Assembly: GCF_019038465.1 (NCBI RefSeq)
Contig: NZ_JAFKRH010000026.1
Span: 36,984-100,983, forward strand
Direction of reading: 5' to 3'
DNA from: Synechococcus sp. CCY 0621
Lineage (GTDB): Bacteria; Cyanobacteriota; Cyanobacteriia; PCC-6307; Cyanobiaceae
DNA: 64,000 bases
Positions within the stretch are counted from its first letter, which is position 1. Each line of letters starts with the position of its first letter. Both the position numbers and the translations under genes were made by a program. Below, piece after piece: positions 43,101 to 51,572 of the stretch. The notes under the pieces were generated by a model that was not told the DNA's origin, did no database searches, and saw only the letters and a list, made by a program, of their open reading frames with translations.

Positions 43101-43203
43101 CCTGATCAGCCACGTGGGCGCCCTGCGGGAACGCATCCGCGGCGGCATCGAGGTGATCGCCGGCGATCGCGGCTCCAGCCTGCGGGTGGGGGTCACGGCC
43201 TGA
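40183..43203 (+). CDS. sbcC: SbcC ATPase subunit
   Basis: A 1006-residue Rad50-type SMC-like ATPase. Walker A is IHGTTGAGKTFLLDALCF (about residues 28-45). Long coiled coils flank a zinc hook, CPVCGSTAHP, near residue 527. The signature motif LSGGETFQASLALALG (about 909-924) and Walker B ALFIDEGFGSLD (about 942-953) lie at the C-terminal end. The GTG at 40183 is used; an upstream extension into sbcD is rejected. The coil segments are extremely Ala-rich, hence the many long spurious frames on the other strand. Confidence 0.95.
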   Translation: MKPHRLTIEAFGPYADPVAVDFDALAAEGLFLIHGTTGAGKTFLLDALCFALYGEVSGDRSVKGLRSDHAPPGAVPRVTLEFSCGAARYRVERTPAHTAPKARGQGTTEKPPQAVLFRLDAEQPEQAVAAKATEVTREVEHLVGLNAAQFRQVILLPQGRFAEVLRAKAEEREALLKTLFDTVIYERAGWWLEDRAREARQLALEQAREQEVLRRRAADAWGPHAPEPPEGAEPAAPPTDQGGLEALMAAIGAVVQDTEAALREASASLQAAQTTQAALAAQADRWDRRAAAAARLGDLEAKTETVEAYRQKLALAERAERLRSSLGAEQEARRALALVERDLGQQLGAAVRARDGARALPVSVRRLDLTTLPSAEDLAAAGADLAARGAEVRELARKAEEAAQAGGAAAAAGQRAAEAEAGRATAVAQQERLAAEQERELVLLSQARSARDQLEGLQRAAREAEGRAVAAEAIAPARERQHAAEAARNGADRDVNTAAADLNELRRRQLEGMAARLAGGLAAGAPCPVCGSTAHPAPARPSADAVDDGAITTAERTLEAATQAAQAAAVALANAQTALGVVLEKAGDGADPLAARQAAGTAAAAQLAAQVLADGLPALEQRTADREQERQQLAKAIEAATTTIALESRAAAEASQRQRGLAEQVARELGEGLEPGVVLRGFGTLEAALQALVAGAGAHTRASSALEQAARRLGQELAASPFATAADAAAALQEESWRLKLVERIAAYEAAVIEQRNLLAAPDLADLPETRPDTAVAAEAVTRADAARTRAVERHSEARGAQREITRLAAEHRDGAEALAANQGRAERLSAVANRCQGKAAPYISLQRWVLSAYLADICGYANQRLTLMTSGRYQLRLTDEGGHGGRNAGLGLRVLDAYTGEEREVSSLSGGETFQASLALALGVADTVQAHAGGVPLEALFIDEGFGSLDPDNLQLAMDELDRLREGGRMIGLISHVGALRERIRGGIEVIAGDRGSSLRVGVTA

Positions 43204-43213
43204 CGCGACCTGC

Positions 43214-43873
43214 CTAGAGCAACCCCCGATGGCGCACGAACAGCTGCACCATCGCCCAGGAGCCCAGGGTCACCTTGACGGCCACCAGCACATTGAGCAG
43301 GGGGATCCAGCCCCCCGAGGCCAGGGTGCCGAAGGTTCCGGCGGGCAGGGGGACCCCCCCGAGGGCAAAGGCGGAAAGAACCACGAAGGCGATCACGGCG
43401 GCCTTCTCCCACAGGTCGGCGCGCCAGCGGCGGTAAAGGCGGTCGGAGAGCCGGGCCGAGCCGCTGATCAGCACCAGACCGATGGCGGTGCCGCCGGCCA
43501 CGCCCGCCGCGAACCCGCCCCCCGGGGACAGGTGGCCGCGCAGGGCCAGCTCCACCCCGATCAGGGTGGCCATGGTGGCCCCCAGCTGGCAGAGCACCAC
43601 CGACGGGGCATCCTCGATGGCACGGATGCTCGTCTTGGTGGGCTCCCCGGCCAGCAGGAAGCGCACCCCGATGGAGGCCAGGGTGAACACCACCACCTCG
43701 GCGATGGTGTCGTACAGACGGGTGTGCAGGATCACCCCTGACACCAGATTGGGCACATCGGTCATGGCGGCGAGGGACGCGATCAGCGGACCGATGGGGG
43801 GCGCCGGCGGCAGGGTCGCGTCCAGCGGGGCCAGGCAGAGGGCGGTGGCGGCCAGCAGGTAGAGCCAGGTCAT
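43214..43873 (-). CDS. mrpB: MbhE-MnhB fusion, Mrp antiporter subunit
   Basis: A 219-residue membrane protein and the last gene of the antiporter operon. The first 70 residues contain VSGVILHTRLYDTIAEVVVFTLASIGV, resembling the MbhE-type part of the MrpA C-terminus. Residues 85-219 match the MnhB domain, with the conserved LRGHLSPGGGFAAGVAGG. Its ATG overlaps the upstream DUF4040 gene by 4 nt. MrpB-type subunits support Na+/H+ exchange in the multi-subunit complex. Confidence 0.85.
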   Translation of the reverse strand: MTWLYLLAATALCLAPLDATLPPAPPIGPLIASLAAMTDVPNLVSGVILHTRLYDTIAEVVVFTLASIGVRFLLAGEPTKTSIRAIEDAPSVVLCQLGATMATLIGVELALRGHLSPGGGFAAGVAGGTAIGLVLISGSARLSDRLYRRWRADLWEKAAVIAFVVLSAFALGGVPLPAGTFGTLASGGWIPLLNVLVAVKVTLGSWAMVQLFVRHRGLL

Positions 43874-44394
43874 GGAAGCTCCCGCAGCAGCAGTTCACCG
43901 CCGCCCTGCCGCCAGCGGCGAAAGCCCTCCAGGGCCCGCAGACGCGCCACCAGCCGGGGGTTGGCCAGCTCCAGCCGCAGGCCCGGACCCAGGCACCCGT
44001 GGCTCGCGGCGGCCTCGCCGGTCTGCTCCGGTACCGGTGGCAGCAGCCGCAGCCGCAGCGACAGGGGCTGCAGCCATTCGCGCAACCGCTCCAGACAGGC
44101 CTCGCTGGGGGGGTCGTCGGCCGGATACGACAACCGCAGCGCCATCGAAGACCGCAGCGCCACCGCATAGAGGGTGGTGGACAGCAGGGTGCCCACCAAC
44201 GCCTCGGTGATCGCCACGTCCGGGGCCCCCAGCAGGGCGTAGAGCAGGGTGGACACCGACCCCAGGATCCCCCGCAGCACCAGGGTCTGATAAGGATTCG
44301 ACTGGCTCACCAGCAGCACGGCAGTGAGGGGCAACAAAGCGGTGATCGGCAGCAGCAGGTCCAGCTCCCCCGCCAGAGAAAAGGTGCCGCTCAT
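43870..44394 (-). CDS. DUF4040/MbhD-like antiporter subunit with soluble tail
   Basis: A 174-residue protein. The first 95 residues have three helices and the MbhD/DUF4040 motif (LRGILGSVSTLLYALLGAPD, VAITEALVGTLLSTTLYAVAL). The remaining 80 residues are soluble, Leu/Arg-rich and without a recognised domain; they may be lineage specific. In Mrp systems this segment is usually a part of MrpA; here it is a separate gene. It overlaps the genes on both sides by 4 nt. Confidence 0.85.
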   Translation of the reverse strand: MSGTFSLAGELDLLLPITALLPLTAVLLVSQSNPYQTLVLRGILGSVSTLLYALLGAPDVAITEALVGTLLSTTLYAVALRSSMALRLSYPADDPPSEACLERLREWLQPLSLRLRLLPPVPEQTGEAAASHGCLGPGLRLELANPRLVARLRALEGFRRWRQGGGELLLRELP

Positions 44395-44690
44395 GGCTTC
44401 GGCTCCCGGCGGGAGTCCAGCCAGCAGTTGGCCAGCACGTAGCCGAAGATCGTGTTCCACAGGATCAGGGCCACCAGGGCCAGCACCAGCAGGGGCCACT
44501 GGCCAGGGATCCGCAGCAGCAGGCCCAGCAACATCAGCGTCGAGCCGAGGGTGTCGGCCACCGACAGGGCGTGCAGCTTGCTGAGGTAGGTGCGGCTTTC
44601 GAGGAGGGGCCAGGTGCCCCAGAACCAGAACAGCAGTCCCGCTCCCAGCAGCAGCAGGCTGGCGTGATCGGCAAAGGAAGCGAGGGTCAT
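44391..44690 (-). CDS. mrpG: MnhG/MrpG subunit
   Basis: A 99-residue protein with three helices; LLFWFWGTWPLLESRTYLSKLHALSVADTLGSTLMLLGLL is the MnhG core (shown here by its two halves LESRTYLSKLHAL and VADTLGSTLMLLG at about residues 30-58). Overlaps upstream mrpF by 4 nt. Part of the cation/proton antiporter complex. Confidence 0.88.
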   Translation of the reverse strand: MTLASFADHASLLLLGAGLLFWFWGTWPLLESRTYLSKLHALSVADTLGSTLMLLGLLLRIPGQWPLLVLALVALILWNTIFGYVLANCWLDSRREPKP

Positions 44691-44935
44691 CGCTCCGTCC
44701 CCCGCAGCAGGTTGGCCAGCAGCAGCAGACCGGCATTGCCGGCGCACAGAACGATGACGCCGGCCAGGCCCAGCATCCGGTCGCCCCGCACCGCCGACAC
44801 CACCAGGGTGATCAGCGCCACCTTGGTGGCGACGCTGGCGAACGCCGCCAGGCGGTGCCAGACGTCGCTGGGCCGGCAGGCCACGGCGATCGGGATCAGC
44901 AGGGCCAGCACCATCCCCCAGAGCAGCACCGTCAT
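44687..44935 (-). CDS. mrpF: MnhF/MrpF subunit
   Basis: An 82-residue protein with three helices and the MnhF-type layout (RPSDVWHRLAAFASVATKVA after the first helix, then DRMLGLAGVIVL). It overlaps mrpE upstream and mrpG downstream by 4 nt each. In Mrp complexes MrpF is a small membrane subunit; bile-salt or cation export is attributed to it in some species. Confidence 0.85.
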   Translation of the reverse strand: MTVLLWGMVLALLIPIAVACRPSDVWHRLAAFASVATKVALITLVVSAVRGDRMLGLAGVIVLCAGNAGLLLLANLLRGTER

Positions 44936-45351
44936 GGGGTCTGGCCTCCATGGCGGGGGCCAGGCTTCATGGCATGGATGCGGTACCGGCGGCCGCCATC
45001 CTCCAGGCCGAGCACGATCGTGAAGGGGGTGAGGGTGATGCGGAACACGTCCAGGAACACCAGCAGGGGGATGCTCCCTTCGGTGGCGGACTCGCTGATC
45101 TCAGCCTCCACCGGCTCGGGGCCAAAGATGAGCCGCAGGGCCTCCAGGTAGGCCTGGGGAACGGCCAGCAGGCTGCGCCCCAGGGCCCGCAGCAGGGCGC
45201 GCAGGGGCAGGGGCCGGGAGTGGGCGCGGGGCAGCAGCAGGGCCACCACCAGCCCGATCAGCAGGTTGAGGCGGCTCAGGTCGGCGGTCAGCAGGCACCA
45301 GACCGCCAGGCGGAAGCTGGTGGTCAGCAACAGGGGGAGAAGGCGTCTCAT
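44932..45351 (-). CDS. mrpE: MnhE/MrpE subunit
   Basis: A 139-residue protein with two N-terminal helices and a soluble C-terminal part containing DVFRITLTPFTIVLGLEDGG, typical of MnhE (usually SITLTPGTLTV). The usual Pro-Gly of that motif is PF here. The ATG at 45351 is preferred over an upstream frame extension. It overlaps mrpD by 4 nt. Confidence 0.87.
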   Translation of the reverse strand: MRRLLPLLLTTSFRLAVWCLLTADLSRLNLLIGLVVALLLPRAHSRPLPLRALLRALGRSLLAVPQAYLEALRLIFGPEPVEAEISESATEGSIPLLVFLDVFRITLTPFTIVLGLEDGGRRYRIHAMKPGPRHGGQTP

Positions 45352-46826
45352 CGCACCCACACCAGCAGTCCGGCCCCCACCACACCGATGCCGCCGATCA
45401 GATCGGGGAAGCCCTCCAGGTCGGGCAGCCGGAACCAGGGGCTGCGCCGCAGGGGCTGCAGCAACCGGTGCAGCCCCATCCCAGCCGCCAGCACCAACAC
45501 CGCCTTGGCGGCCTCCGCTGCCAGGGCGGGACCCCAGCTGCGGCTGGCCTCGCCGGCACCCAGCAGCACGAGCGCCGCCAGCAGCAGCACCACCCCAGGC
45601 GACCAGGCCGGATCGGCTTGCACGCTGGCTGAAGGCGGCAGCGCCGCTGGCTGCAAGGGCGCGCACCAGAGACGGGCGAACACCGCCGCCGTGCCCACGC
45701 TCAACAGGCTGGGCAGCAGACCCGACGGCCCCGGCAGGGCGCGATCAAGGCCCGTCTTGGCGAAGAAACCGAGCAGCGGCGGCACCCCCACGATCGACAG
45801 AGAGGCGATCCACAGGGGGACCAGCACGCCGGCGGCCAGGGGCCGGCCTGTCCAACCGGCCAGGTCGCGGCCGGGAAAGCGCCGGGCCAGCAGGAACAGG
45901 GCGGCCTTGGCCAGACCATGGCCGAGGGCGTACAGCCCTCCGGCGACGGGTGCCAGCACCACCAGGCCCATCTGGGAGAGGGTGCTCCAGGCCAGCAGCC
46001 GTTTGGCATCCGCCTCCACCAGGGCGAACAGCAGACCCAGGACGGCGCTGGCCACACCGATCACCGGCAGCACCTCCGCCAGGGTGGGCACGACGCTGCT
46101 CAGCCGCAGCAGGGGGACGATTCCGGCGACGACGACCACCCCGGAGAGCAGCGCCGAGACCTCCGCCGGCGCCTCGGCGTGGGTGCGGGGCAGCCAAAGC
46201 CCGGAGAGGAACAGACCGGCCTTGGTGAGCAGACCCACCAGCAACAGGGCCAGGGCGGCGGCTCCAGCCGCACCGACGGCCGCCAGCTGGAAACTGCCCT
46301 GCTCCAGATACACCACGGCGGCGCCGACCAGATAAAAGGTCATCACCGTGTTGCTGATCAGCAAGTAACGCAACGCCAGCCAGAGGGAGCGCTCCGATCG
46401 GGTGATCAGGATCAGCAGGAAGGCACTGATCCCCACCACCTCCAGGGTCACGTAGAGGCTGATCAGATCCACCGCCACGAAGGCCGAGGCCAGGCCCCCG
46501 TGCAACACCATCAGCAGCAGCAGGAACGGGCCCGGCATCGGCCGGCGCCAGCCGTCGAGCACCACAGCACCAGACACCAGGGCATTGAGAAGCAGGAAGG
46601 GCGCTGCCAGGGCGTCGGGCTGCAGCGCCACGCCGTAGGGCCCCAGTAGGTGGAGGCTGGCCGGCAGGGCACCGGCCTGGATCGCTGCGGCCACGGCGGC
46701 GGTGGCCAGGCAACAGGCCAGGGCCAGCCAGCGGGCCAGGGGGGGCAGCAGGGCGGCCAGGAAGGCCGCCATGAACGGCAGCAGCAGCCAGCCGATCAGC
46801 AGGCTTTCACCGGAGAGGGGCGCCAT
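45348..46826 (-). CDS. mrpD: MnhD/MrpD antiporter-like subunit
   Basis: A 492-residue protein with about 14 helices, homologous to respiratory complex I NuoM/N. The conserved Glu in helix 5 (YVTLEVVGISAFLLI), Lys in helix 7 (GLLTKAGLFLSGLWLPRTHAEAP) and the following DAKRLLAWSTLSQMG and LGHGLAKAALFL blocks are present. It is the only large proton-pumping-type subunit in the operon. Start overlaps the mrpC stop by 1 nt. Confidence 0.93.
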   Translation of the reverse strand: MAPLSGESLLIGWLLLPFMAAFLAALLPPLARWLALACCLATAAVAAAIQAGALPASLHLLGPYGVALQPDALAAPFLLLNALVSGAVVLDGWRRPMPGPFLLLLMVLHGGLASAFVAVDLISLYVTLEVVGISAFLLILITRSERSLWLALRYLLISNTVMTFYLVGAAVVYLEQGSFQLAAVGAAGAAALALLLVGLLTKAGLFLSGLWLPRTHAEAPAEVSALLSGVVVVAGIVPLLRLSSVVPTLAEVLPVIGVASAVLGLLFALVEADAKRLLAWSTLSQMGLVVLAPVAGGLYALGHGLAKAALFLLARRFPGRDLAGWTGRPLAAGVLVPLWIASLSIVGVPPLLGFFAKTGLDRALPGPSGLLPSLLSVGTAAVFARLWCAPLQPAALPPSASVQADPAWSPGVVLLLAALVLLGAGEASRSWGPALAAEAAKAVLVLAAGMGLHRLLQPLRRSPWFRLPDLEGFPDLIGGIGVVGAGLLVWVR

Positions 46827-47212
46827 CAGCGCCGACCCCCCGCTTCCCCGCTCCCCATCTCAAAGCTGCCCAGATCCAGGCTGGGATCCACGCGGGACAG
46901 GCGGGTGATCACCACCAGCAGCAGGGCCTGGATGGAAAGGCCGATCACGATCGCCGTGAGAATCACGGCCTGGGGGATCGGGTCAGCCAGGGGAACGCTG
47001 GTCGTCGCCGTCTCAGCGGCTGCAGGGGCCAACAGGATCGGGCTCTGCAGCCCGGTGCGCGCCGCCACGAGCACGAACAGGGCCACCACGCCCGACCCCA
47101 TCACGTCCATGGCCATGACCTTGAGAAACAGGTTGCGGCGCAGCAGCAGCCCCACAAAACCCACCAGCACCGCCACCAGAATCAGGAGCGCGAGCAGCCG
47201 GAACGCATCCAT
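46826..47212 (-). CDS. mrpC: MnhC/MrpC subunit
   Basis: A 128-residue protein with three helices similar to NuoK (LLRRNLFLKVMAMDVMGSGV and DPIPQAVILTAIVIGLSIQAL). The ATG at 47212 (MDAFRLL) is the likely start of the operon; the frame runs upstream to 47245. It is first in the order C-D-E-F-G-DUF4040-B. Confidence 0.9.
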   Translation of the reverse strand: MDAFRLLALLILVAVLVGFVGLLLRRNLFLKVMAMDVMGSGVVALFVLVAARTGLQSPILLAPAAAETATTSVPLADPIPQAVILTAIVIGLSIQALLLVVITRLSRVDPSLDLGSFEMGSGEAGGRR

Positions 47213-47302
47213 CGGACACAGCAACCCGGAGGACGGCCGGATCACGGAGCGGGATGGTAGCCGTTGCGTCCAGAGGCCGACGGGCCTGGATCACCGCCAG
47301 CG

Positions 47303-47890
47303 TCAGGTGGTGGTGTGGAACTGATCCGCCAGCAGGCGGCGCTGATATTCCACCGACAGGGCCTCCAGGTGGGAGCGGGCCTGCTCCTGCAGTCCTGGAT
47401 CCAGCTGGTCGAGCACCAGACCCCGGGGCACCCCCATCCGCATCACCAGCGCCAGGGCGTCGAAGATGCGCACCTGGTCACCCTGCCAGCCCTGGTACTC
47501 GGCGGCGAGCGCCATCAGGGACTCCCCCGACGCCTGGCCTTCGATCACCCGGGGCCGCAACTCCTGAACCTGGGCCAGCCGGGCGGAGCTGATCAGGGCA
47601 TGGGCGGCGCCCAGGGCCGCCAGGGAATCGGCAGCTTCCCGTTTGAGCACGGTCATGTCCCGGCCCAGCACGGCGGCCTCCACCGACAGGGGTTCCCGCA
47701 CCCCGGGACAAAGGGCGGCGACCCGATCAACCGGTGGAGCCGGTGGAGCGGGCGGGCGAACCGGCGCCGGCGCCAGGGGCGGGCTGCTGACGGCCAACGG
47801 GGGCGGCGGTGGCTCCTGCCACAGGGCCGCGGCCGCCGCCCGCAGGCGCCGTGCCAGCCATTGCCTGAGGTTGGTTGCGAGGCGTGCCAT
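47303..47890 (-). CDS. Hypothetical protein with proline-rich N-terminus
   Basis: A 195-residue protein. The first 55 residues are basic then Pro/Ala-rich (PPPPPLAVSSPPLAPAP), probably a flexible linker. The C-terminal 120 residues are helical (VLKREAADSLAALGAAHALI, MALAAEYQGWQGDQVRIFDAL) and resemble a small helical bundle. There is no signal peptide. It lies upstream of the Mrp operon on the same strand, 90 bp apart. Family not recognised. Confidence 0.65.
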   Translation of the reverse strand: MARLATNLRQWLARRLRAAAAALWQEPPPPPLAVSSPPLAPAPVRPPAPPAPPVDRVAALCPGVREPLSVEAAVLGRDMTVLKREAADSLAALGAAHALISSARLAQVQELRPRVIEGQASGESLMALAAEYQGWQGDQVRIFDALALVMRMGVPRGLVLDQLDPGLQEQARSHLEALSVEYQRRLLADQFHTTT

Positions 47891-48200
47891 GGACGTGGGC
47901 AGATGAGTGGTTTCAATCTGCCCCTAGCGCGCCGGCGGGGATGACGGCAAACTCACCCGCCTGGTGACGGATAGCCGGCCAGCTGCCTCGACTCTTCTGC
48001 CGCGCTGACGGGCGTGCAAACGGCAGCCGATCGAAGCGAGGGAGGAGACGTTCCACAGCCACCGCCTCGATACGGAGATTCCGAGATGGTTCGGGGTGGC
48101 GAGCCAGTCTGAACAGGCCCGCCTGCCCCGCGGCCCCCAGGTGCTCAGCAACCGCGTGCGCCACGACCGTCAGGCCGAACCCTGAGGCGGTGGCCGTGGC
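47891..48200. other. Gap with one weak small frame
   Basis: About 310 bp between the hypothetical gene and the GT87-like gene. A minus-strand frame at 47913-48164 could code 83 residues (LGAAGQAGLFRLARHPEPSR...), but it lacks a ribosome site and recognisable domain. I see no RNA gene or clear terminator. Confidence 0.4.
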
Positions 48201-49394
48201 TCAGGAAGACGTCGGCACGGCCGTCGGGGTTCTTCTGAGCGCCGTGACGATCAACAGAAGCCGCAACAGGCTGACGGTCGTCACGGCGATTTCCAGCGGG
48301 ATTCTGCTGCCCCCGTTCCAGGCGATGTCAAAGGAGACGGGGAAATAGAAGTACGTCACAAAACACAGCCCATACACCACAAACAGGATCCGCTGCCGCT
48401 CCGAAAACGAGGCGATGGCCAGGATCCAGAGGCAGAACTGGGGCGAGTAGAAGACGGTGCTCACGGTGAATCCCACAACCGCGACGAGGCAGGCATCGAT
48501 CAGGCGATCGAACGATCTGGGCCTCAGACAGGCCGCCCCGATCGAGAAGCCAATGGTCAAAAGGGCCGGCAGGCCAGGAAACCAGCGAACCAGAAAGCGG
48601 AGAGACATCCCATCCCAAAGGCTTTCCCCATTGAAGGAACGCTTGGCGTGGAACAGATAGGACGTCAGCAGACCATCGATGCCTGAAAACAGCAGGGTTG
48701 CGAGTGACATCGTGGTATGGGGCACCAGGCACACCACGGAGAAGATCAGGGCCTTTCTGATTCCAGCGAGGTGGAACACGTACACGGCCATGCAGGGAAC
48801 GAGGAACAACGCAAAACCCTTCAGGGCGATGGCCACACCGAGCCAGCCCGCCGATCGCAGCAGACGCTGGCGCCGCATCGCCGCGATCGCCAGCAGAAGC
48901 GTGAAGGCCGGGTAGATGTCGAAGCGAAGTGCCGCAAAGTAGATGACAGCCGGCAACAGCCAGACCAGGGGAACACCGTCCCTTGATTCCCGGATCGCCA
49001 AGCGAAGGCAACCAACAAGCACCGCCATGCCGCACAGGATCCAGATCAAGGTGAAGCCCCACTCCTGGCGATCCGGCGCCATCACAAGACTGGCCAGAAA
49101 ACGGACGGAGCCGAAGATCAGGTTGGCCGCCAGGGGGTATTCGGAGGGGACATCGCGATAGAGCGTCCCGCCACCCACGGCCCAGGCGGACGAGCGGAAA
49201 TACACGCCGATGTCATGGGTGTCAAACAGGAACCTGACCGGCCCATTCATGGAGCCAGGCCATGGCTGGGGAGAAAGCCAGAACACCTGCACGGCGATGC
49301 CCAGGCCGATCAGGCCATAGGAGAGCCAGAGTCCGATCCGCCAACGACCTACGAGATCCTGCGCAGGGGCTGTCTTCATGGTGGAGATGGGCAT
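48201..49394 (-). CDS. GT87-like polytopic glycosyltransferase
   Basis: A membrane protein of about 397 residues with around 10 helices. The first periplasmic loop has FDTHDIGVYFRSSAWAVGGG with the acidic pair typical of GT-C mannosyltransferases, followed by SEYPLAANLIFG. The pattern matches the GT87/DUF2029 group, which transfers sugars from polyprenyl carriers to surface glycans. The start is probably ATG 49394 or 49379; the frame goes up to 49484. GC content is below the genome level, as in the acyltransferase gene. Confidence 0.8.
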   Translation of the reverse strand: MPISTMKTAPAQDLVGRWRIGLWLSYGLIGLGIAVQVFWLSPQPWPGSMNGPVRFLFDTHDIGVYFRSSAWAVGGGTLYRDVPSEYPLAANLIFGSVRFLASLVMAPDRQEWGFTLIWILCGMAVLVGCLRLAIRESRDGVPLVWLLPAVIYFAALRFDIYPAFTLLLAIAAMRRQRLLRSAGWLGVAIALKGFALFLVPCMAVYVFHLAGIRKALIFSVVCLVPHTTMSLATLLFSGIDGLLTSYLFHAKRSFNGESLWDGMSLRFLVRWFPGLPALLTIGFSIGAACLRPRSFDRLIDACLVAVVGFTVSTVFYSPQFCLWILAIASFSERQRILFVVYGLCFVTYFYFPVSFDIAWNGGSRIPLEIAVTTVSLLRLLLIVTALRRTPTAVPTSS

Positions 49395-49523
49395 TGTGCG
49401 CTGGGCAAGGCCGGCGGTCTTGGTCTGTAGCCCAACCATGGCCACCGCCAGGTCCGCGATGAGCCATCGCCGCAGCCTCGCCAATGTTCAAGCGCCAAGG
49501 TGGCCGCCCCGGGGGGGAGGGGG

Positions 49524-51521
49524 TCAACTCACCACGTGCGGATCCCAGCCCTCCGGTCCGATCACGAACAGGATGTCCCCCGCCTGCAACGGCGTGGCGC
49601 CGCGGGGATCGGCAATCGTCTCGCCATCCGCCCGTGTCACCGCCAGCACGGTGACGCCATGCTCCGACCGCAGGCCGCAGGAGGCGATGGTGGTGCCCAC
49701 CAGGGGCGCCTCGGGCTGCAGGCGCAGGGTGTGGGTGGCCAGATGGGGCAATGCCGCTTTCAAGTCCTCCACTGAGGTAGCGGAGGCCGCCAGGGTGCGG
49801 GCCATGTCGCGCCAATGGCCACGCACATCGCTGATCAGCCGCTGGATGTCCTCGCGGGGCACCAGCATCCGCGCCATCACCCGCGAGAACACCTCGATCG
49901 ACACCTCCAGCTCGTCGGCGATCACCTCATCGGCCCCCAGGGCCATCAGCGGCTCCACCTCCCGGAGGTAACGGCTGCGCACCAGGATGTAGGCCTCCGG
50001 GGCCACCCGCCTTCCGATCTCCACGATGCGGCCGGCGGCCCCGGGATCGTCGATGACAACCACGATCGCGCGTGCCCCCTCGGCATGGACCAGCTCCAGA
50101 ATCGGGGCGTGGGTGGCATCGCCGTAGCGGATCGGCTCACCCTCCTCAAGGGCCTGGGCCACGATGGCGCCGTTCAGCTCCACCACCGCGTAGGGCACCG
50201 AGCAACGGCGGGCGCAACGGGCCACATTGCGCCCGGTGACGCCGAAACCGATGATCAGCACATGGCCGCTGCAGGGCAGCGCCTCCTGCAGCCCCCGCGT
50301 CGCCGAAGGGCCCACTGCCTGGGACTGGAGATGGATCAGGCGGGTACGGCACAGCCGGTCGGCCAGGGGGGACGACACCGCCACCAACACAGGTGTGGCC
50401 ATCATGCTGAGCACCGCCACATCAAGCAGCAGCTGGAACACCTCCGGCGTCAGCAGCCCCACCGCCACCGCCGCCTTGGTGGCCACCAGGGAGAACTCAC
50501 CCACCTGGCCCAGGGGCAGGCCGGTCAGCACCGCACTGCGCAACGGCAACCCGGTGACCAGGGCGGCCGCCGCCGCGATCAGGGGCTTGATCAGGAGCAC
50601 GCCCAGGGTGAGCAGGGCGATGCGAGCCGGATGGGCCAGCAGGAACGGGATGTCGAGCAGCAACCCCACCGACACGAAGAACAAGCTCATCAGCACGTCC
50701 CGGAACGGCAGCATCACCGCCACCGCCTGGTGGGAATACCGCGATTCCGACAGGATGAAACCGGCCAGGAACGCGCCGAGGGCCAGGGACAGGCCCAGCG
50801 ACTGGGTGATCAGGGCGATGCCCACACAGAGCATGAAGACCCCCAGCAGAAAGGCCTCTGAACTGCGTGTGCGGATGATCCTCTCCAGCACCCAGGGCAC
50901 GATCCAGCGGTAGGCCACCACCGCCAGGGCCGCCACCACCAGCACCTTGAGAGCCAGTCCCGAGAGCGCCGGCAGCAAGGAACCCTCACCAAGACCGGCC
51001 AGCAGCGGGGCGGTGAGCATCACCGGCACCACGGCGATGTCCTGGTAGATGAGGGTCGAGAGGATGGCGCGGCCATGGGGGGTCTCGATCTCAGCGCGCT
51101 CCTGCAGCAGGCGCAGCACCACGGCCGTGCTGGAGAGCGCCACCACGCAGCCGAGATAGCCGGCCTGGGGAAGGTTCATCCCCATCGGCAGCAACGCCAG
51201 GGCGACCACGGCGGCGGTGCCGAAGAACTGCAGTGAGCCCCCGAGAATGAATTCCCGCCGCAGTCGGGTCACGTCGGCCACGGAGATCTCCAGGCCCACC
51301 ACGAACAGCAGCAGCACCACCCCGACTTCCGCCAGCAGTTCGATGTCGTGGGGACCCCGCACCAGGGCGAGGGCATCGGGCCCCGCCAGCACGCCGGCCA
51401 GAAGCAGACCGATCGAGGTGGGGATCCGCAGCCGGTGGCACAGGATTGCCGCCAGCACGGAAAGCCCGAAGATGACGACCAGATCGAGCAGCAGGACCTG
51501 CACGGTGCCGATGGTCGTCAC
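49524..51521 (-). CDS. Kef-type CPA2 cation:proton antiporter
   Basis: A 665-residue protein. Residues 10-385 are the Na+/H+ exchanger domain with about 12-13 helices (LLLAGVLAGPDALALV, LSSTAVVLRLLQERAE, FLAGFILSESRYSH). Residues 415-530 are a TrkA-N (RCK) domain with HVLIIGFGVTGRNVARCARR. Residues 575-660 are a TrkA-C domain (PEAPLVGTTIASCGLRSEHG, PLQAGDILFVIG). Such proteins exchange K+ or Na+ for H+ and are gated by nucleotides or glutathione adducts. The start is GTG 51521; the MscS gene is divergent, 51 bp away. Confidence 0.93.
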   Translation of the reverse strand: MTTIGTVQVLLLDLVVIFGLSVLAAILCHRLRIPTSIGLLLAGVLAGPDALALVRGPHDIELLAEVGVVLLLFVVGLEISVADVTRLRREFILGGSLQFFGTAAVVALALLPMGMNLPQAGYLGCVVALSSTAVVLRLLQERAEIETPHGRAILSTLIYQDIAVVPVMLTAPLLAGLGEGSLLPALSGLALKVLVVAALAVVAYRWIVPWVLERIIRTRSSEAFLLGVFMLCVGIALITQSLGLSLALGAFLAGFILSESRYSHQAVAVMLPFRDVLMSLFFVSVGLLLDIPFLLAHPARIALLTLGVLLIKPLIAAAAALVTGLPLRSAVLTGLPLGQVGEFSLVATKAAVAVGLLTPEVFQLLLDVAVLSMMATPVLVAVSSPLADRLCRTRLIHLQSQAVGPSATRGLQEALPCSGHVLIIGFGVTGRNVARCARRCSVPYAVVELNGAIVAQALEEGEPIRYGDATHAPILELVHAEGARAIVVVIDDPGAAGRIVEIGRRVAPEAYILVRSRYLREVEPLMALGADEVIADELEVSIEVFSRVMARMLVPREDIQRLISDVRGHWRDMARTLAASATSVEDLKAALPHLATHTLRLQPEAPLVGTTIASCGLRSEHGVTVLAVTRADGETIADPRGATPLQAGDILFVIGPEGWDPHVVS

Positions 51522-51572
51522 GGGAGTTGATGGTATGCGTGACGAGCCCTGCCGCCGTTATGCCGGACCGAC

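Noticed and set aside
39736..43113. Open frame of 1125 codons on the minus strand
   Set aside because: It is antisense to sbcD/sbcC, whose Ala-rich, high-GC coils keep other frames open; the product is low-complexity Gly/Arg/His without domains.
47913..48164. 83-codon minus-strand gene
   Set aside because: No ribosome site, no recognisable domain and weak coding character; kept only as a note on the gap.
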